A model generated the notes under the pieces. The model was not told the origin of the DNA and made no database searches. It worked only from the letters and a program-made list of their open reading frames with translations. The position numbers and the translations under genes are program-made. A stretch of 32,440 nucleotides of DNA from positions 1-32,440 of the forward strand of contig CANQSU010000013.1 in the NCBI GenBank assembly GCA_947626585.1, given 5' to 3'. The DNA is from an uncultured Oscillospiraceae bacterium (lineage in GTDB: Bacteria; Bacillota; Clostridia; Oscillospirales; Oscillospiraceae). Shown here in pieces: positions 31,045 to 32,440 of the stretch (position 1 is the first letter of the stretch; the number at the start of each line of letters is the position of its first letter).

Positions 31045-31515
31045 ATGGGATTTCTGAATGAGCTTAAGAAACTGACCAAGCCTTATGATGATGAAGAGGA
31101 TGAATTCGAGGACTTTACACCCCGGGCGCCGGAGAAGATCCCTGTGACTCCCCGTACCGCCGCGCCCACGCGTGTGCCCACGGGAAACTCGATGGATGAC
31201 CGCAGAGACTCCAACAGGGTGGTGAATATCCACGCCACCACTCAGCTGCAGGTGGTGCTGGTAAAGCCCGAGAAGTTTGAAAATGCCGCGGACATCGCCG
31301 AGCATCTCCGGGACAAGCACACCGTGGTCCTGAATCTTGAGTCCACCAATAAGGATGTGTCCCGCCGGCTTCTGGACTTCCTGTCAGGCGTAGCTTTCGC
31401 TCAGGACGGCAAGATCAAGAAGGTGGCCCAGGGCACCTATCTCATCACGCCCTACAACGTCAACCTCATGGGCGACCTGATCGACGAGCTGGAGAACAAC
31501 GGGCTTTATTTTTAA
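31045..31515 (+). CDS. sepF: Cell division protein SepF
   Basis: A 156-residue FtsZ-interacting protein that supports septum assembly at the membrane. It has an amphipathic N-terminus 'MGFLNELKKLTKPYDD' (membrane binding), a disordered charged/Pro linker (about 15-70), and the DUF552 core (about 72-150) with 'LNLESTNKDVSRRLLDFLSGVAFA' and 'YLITPYNV'. The start is ATG 31045, with TGGAGGT at 31031-31037; an in-frame TTG at 31030 overlaps that site. Confidence 0.95.
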   Translation: MGFLNELKKLTKPYDDEEDEFEDFTPRAPEKIPVTPRTAAPTRVPTGNSMDDRRDSNRVVNIHATTQLQVVLVKPEKFENAADIAEHLRDKHTVVLNLESTNKDVSRRLLDFLSGVAFAQDGKIKKVAQGTYLITPYNVNLMGDLIDELENNGLYF

Positions 31516-31661
31516 ATCAAAATAGAAAACAGAAAAAACCGGACGGCGCGGCTGAGGCCTGACATGTCCGGACAGGCGGCGCGATGCCGGCGAGACGCAG
31601 GGAGTTGTCCCGGAGCGGAGACGGCGGCAGACGCGACGACGACACGAAAGGGTTGATTTGC

Positions 31662-32440
31662 ATGTTGACACCTCAGGATATCGAGAGCAAGGAGCTTCCC
31701 AAGGCCGTATTCGGCGGGTATGATATGACCTCCGTGGACGAGTTCCTGGAACAGCTGGCCGCGGATTACGCCACGCTCTACAAGGACAATATGGTTCTGA
31801 AGGGCAAGCTGAAGGTGCTGGTGGAGAAGGTGGAGGAATACCGCTCCACCGAGGACGCCATGCGCATGGCGCTTCTGACCGCCCAGAAGATGAGCGACGA
31901 TATGATGGCCGAGACAAAGGTGAAATGTGACGAGATGCTGGCCGCCGCCGCCCGCGATTCCGACGAATCCCGCGCCAAGGCGGCCGAGGACATCACCCAC
32001 GAGGATATGAAGCTGGAGGCCGCCAAGGTCAAGACCGCCGCCTTCGTGTCCGCGTCCCGACAGATCCTGGGACAGTATGAGGCGTTTCTGGAGAAGCTTG
32101 ACTCCGTGAACGCCCAGTACGGCGGAGTCGCGTCCGCGCCCGCCGAGCCCGCGGAACCGGCCCATGAGCCTGTTTTCTCCCCGGAGCCGGAGCGTGTCCG
32201 TATGTCCGCCGCCCCTGCCGCCCAGCAGGAGAGCGAGCCGGAGCCGGAGGCCGCCCCGGAGGCGGAGCCCGCGGCCCAGGCGAAGGAAGAGCCTGAACCC
32301 GCGCCGGCGTTTTCCGCCGAGCCCCCGGCGCCCCCGGAGGGCGTGGACCTGGGCGAGGAGCTGGAGCCGGACGAGCCCGCCAAAAAGAGCGGAAGCAAGG
32401 AGGCCGCCGCCGACGATATGACCGCCGCCACCCGCCGCAT
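31662..32440 (+). CDS. divIVA: DivIVA-family protein, 3' end beyond the window
   Basis: Open from ATG 31662 to the last base, 259 complete codons with no stop. The N-terminus 'MLTPQDIESKELPKAVFGGYDMTSVDEFLEQLAADY' is the DivIVA membrane-curvature-sensing domain. A long coiled coil follows (about 30-150). A low-complexity Pro/Glu/Ala-rich region (about 155-255) then runs to the window edge. DivIVA marks poles and septa and, in spore-formers, helps chromosome placement. AAAGGG lies about 10 bases before ATG. It is the last visible gene of the hlyD-like-yggS-sepF cluster. The Pro/Glu-rich tail is longer than in Bacillus. Confidence 0.93.
   Translation, partial: MLTPQDIESKELPKAVFGGYDMTSVDEFLEQLAADYATLYKDNMVLKGKLKVLVEKVEEYRSTEDAMRMALLTAQKMSDDMMAETKVKCDEMLAAAARDSDESRAKAAEDITHEDMKLEAAKVKTAAFVSASRQILGQYEAFLEKLDSVNAQYGGVASAPAEPAEPAHEPVFSPEPERVRMSAAPAAQQESEPEPEAAPEAEPAAQAKEEPEPAPAFSAEPPAPPEGVDLGEELEPDEPAKKSGSKEAAADDMTAATRR

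Overview
The window is chromosomal DNA of a GC-rich, endospore-forming Firmicute, most likely a Clostridia of the Oscillospiraceae/Ruminococcaceae type (Oscillibacter/Flavonifractor-like). This rests on the ctsR-mcsA-clpC operon, spoIIP, spoIIQ and spoVAC, a tryptophan T-box, AbrB, and a DivIVA/SepF division cluster. The genus is an inference. No rRNA, tRNA, CRISPR array, phage or complete insertion sequence was found.

Layout. (1) 1-5347, plus strand: the end of the spc/alpha ribosomal operon, secY (3' end)-adk-map-KOW protein-infA-rpmJ-rpsM-rpsK-rpsD-rpoA-rplQ, closed by a strong terminator. (2) 5348-6668: an isolated spoVAC with a possible sigma-G promoter, bracketed by mirror-image copies of small dispersed repeats. 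(3) 6669-6839: a small 2[4Fe-4S] ferredoxin on the minus strand. (4) 7214-10774: heat-shock operon ctsR-mcsA-clpC behind a promoter framed by three CtsR boxes. The arginine kinase mcsB is absent, and McsA lacks its second zinc finger. (5) 10982-13103, minus: metA-mscS-DUF1622. (6) 13413-13655: abrB-like regulator. (7) 13723-14866, minus: a tightly coupled trio TSCPD-81 aa protein-HAD phosphatase. (8) 14993-16249: spoIIP. (9) 16279-17964: a Trp T-box leader and a TrpB2-type gene with an internal deletion. (10) 18313-19179: spoIIQ behind a possible sigma-F promoter.

(11) 19416-24264, minus: miaB-mutS-CPBP protease. (12) 24443-28794, plus: an alanine-racemase-fold protein without the PLP lysine, then mutL-miaA-hfq. 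The usual miaB-mutS-mutL-miaA-hfq neighbourhood is thus split into two divergent arms. (13) 29025-32440: a HlyD-like membrane protein, yggS, sepF and divIVA (cut by the window end), a cell-division cluster.

How it works together: most of the window is housekeeping (translation, proteostasis, mismatch repair, tRNA A37 modification, division) with sporulation genes interspersed. ATGA stop/start overlaps recur (metA/mscS, the TSCPD trio, mutS/CPBP, mutL/miaA, hlyD-like/yggS), indicating translational coupling. The points most worth a second look are the Lys-less Alr-fold protein, the deleted TrpB2 under an intact T-box, the McsB-less stress operon, the structured hfq leader, and the repeats around spoVAC.
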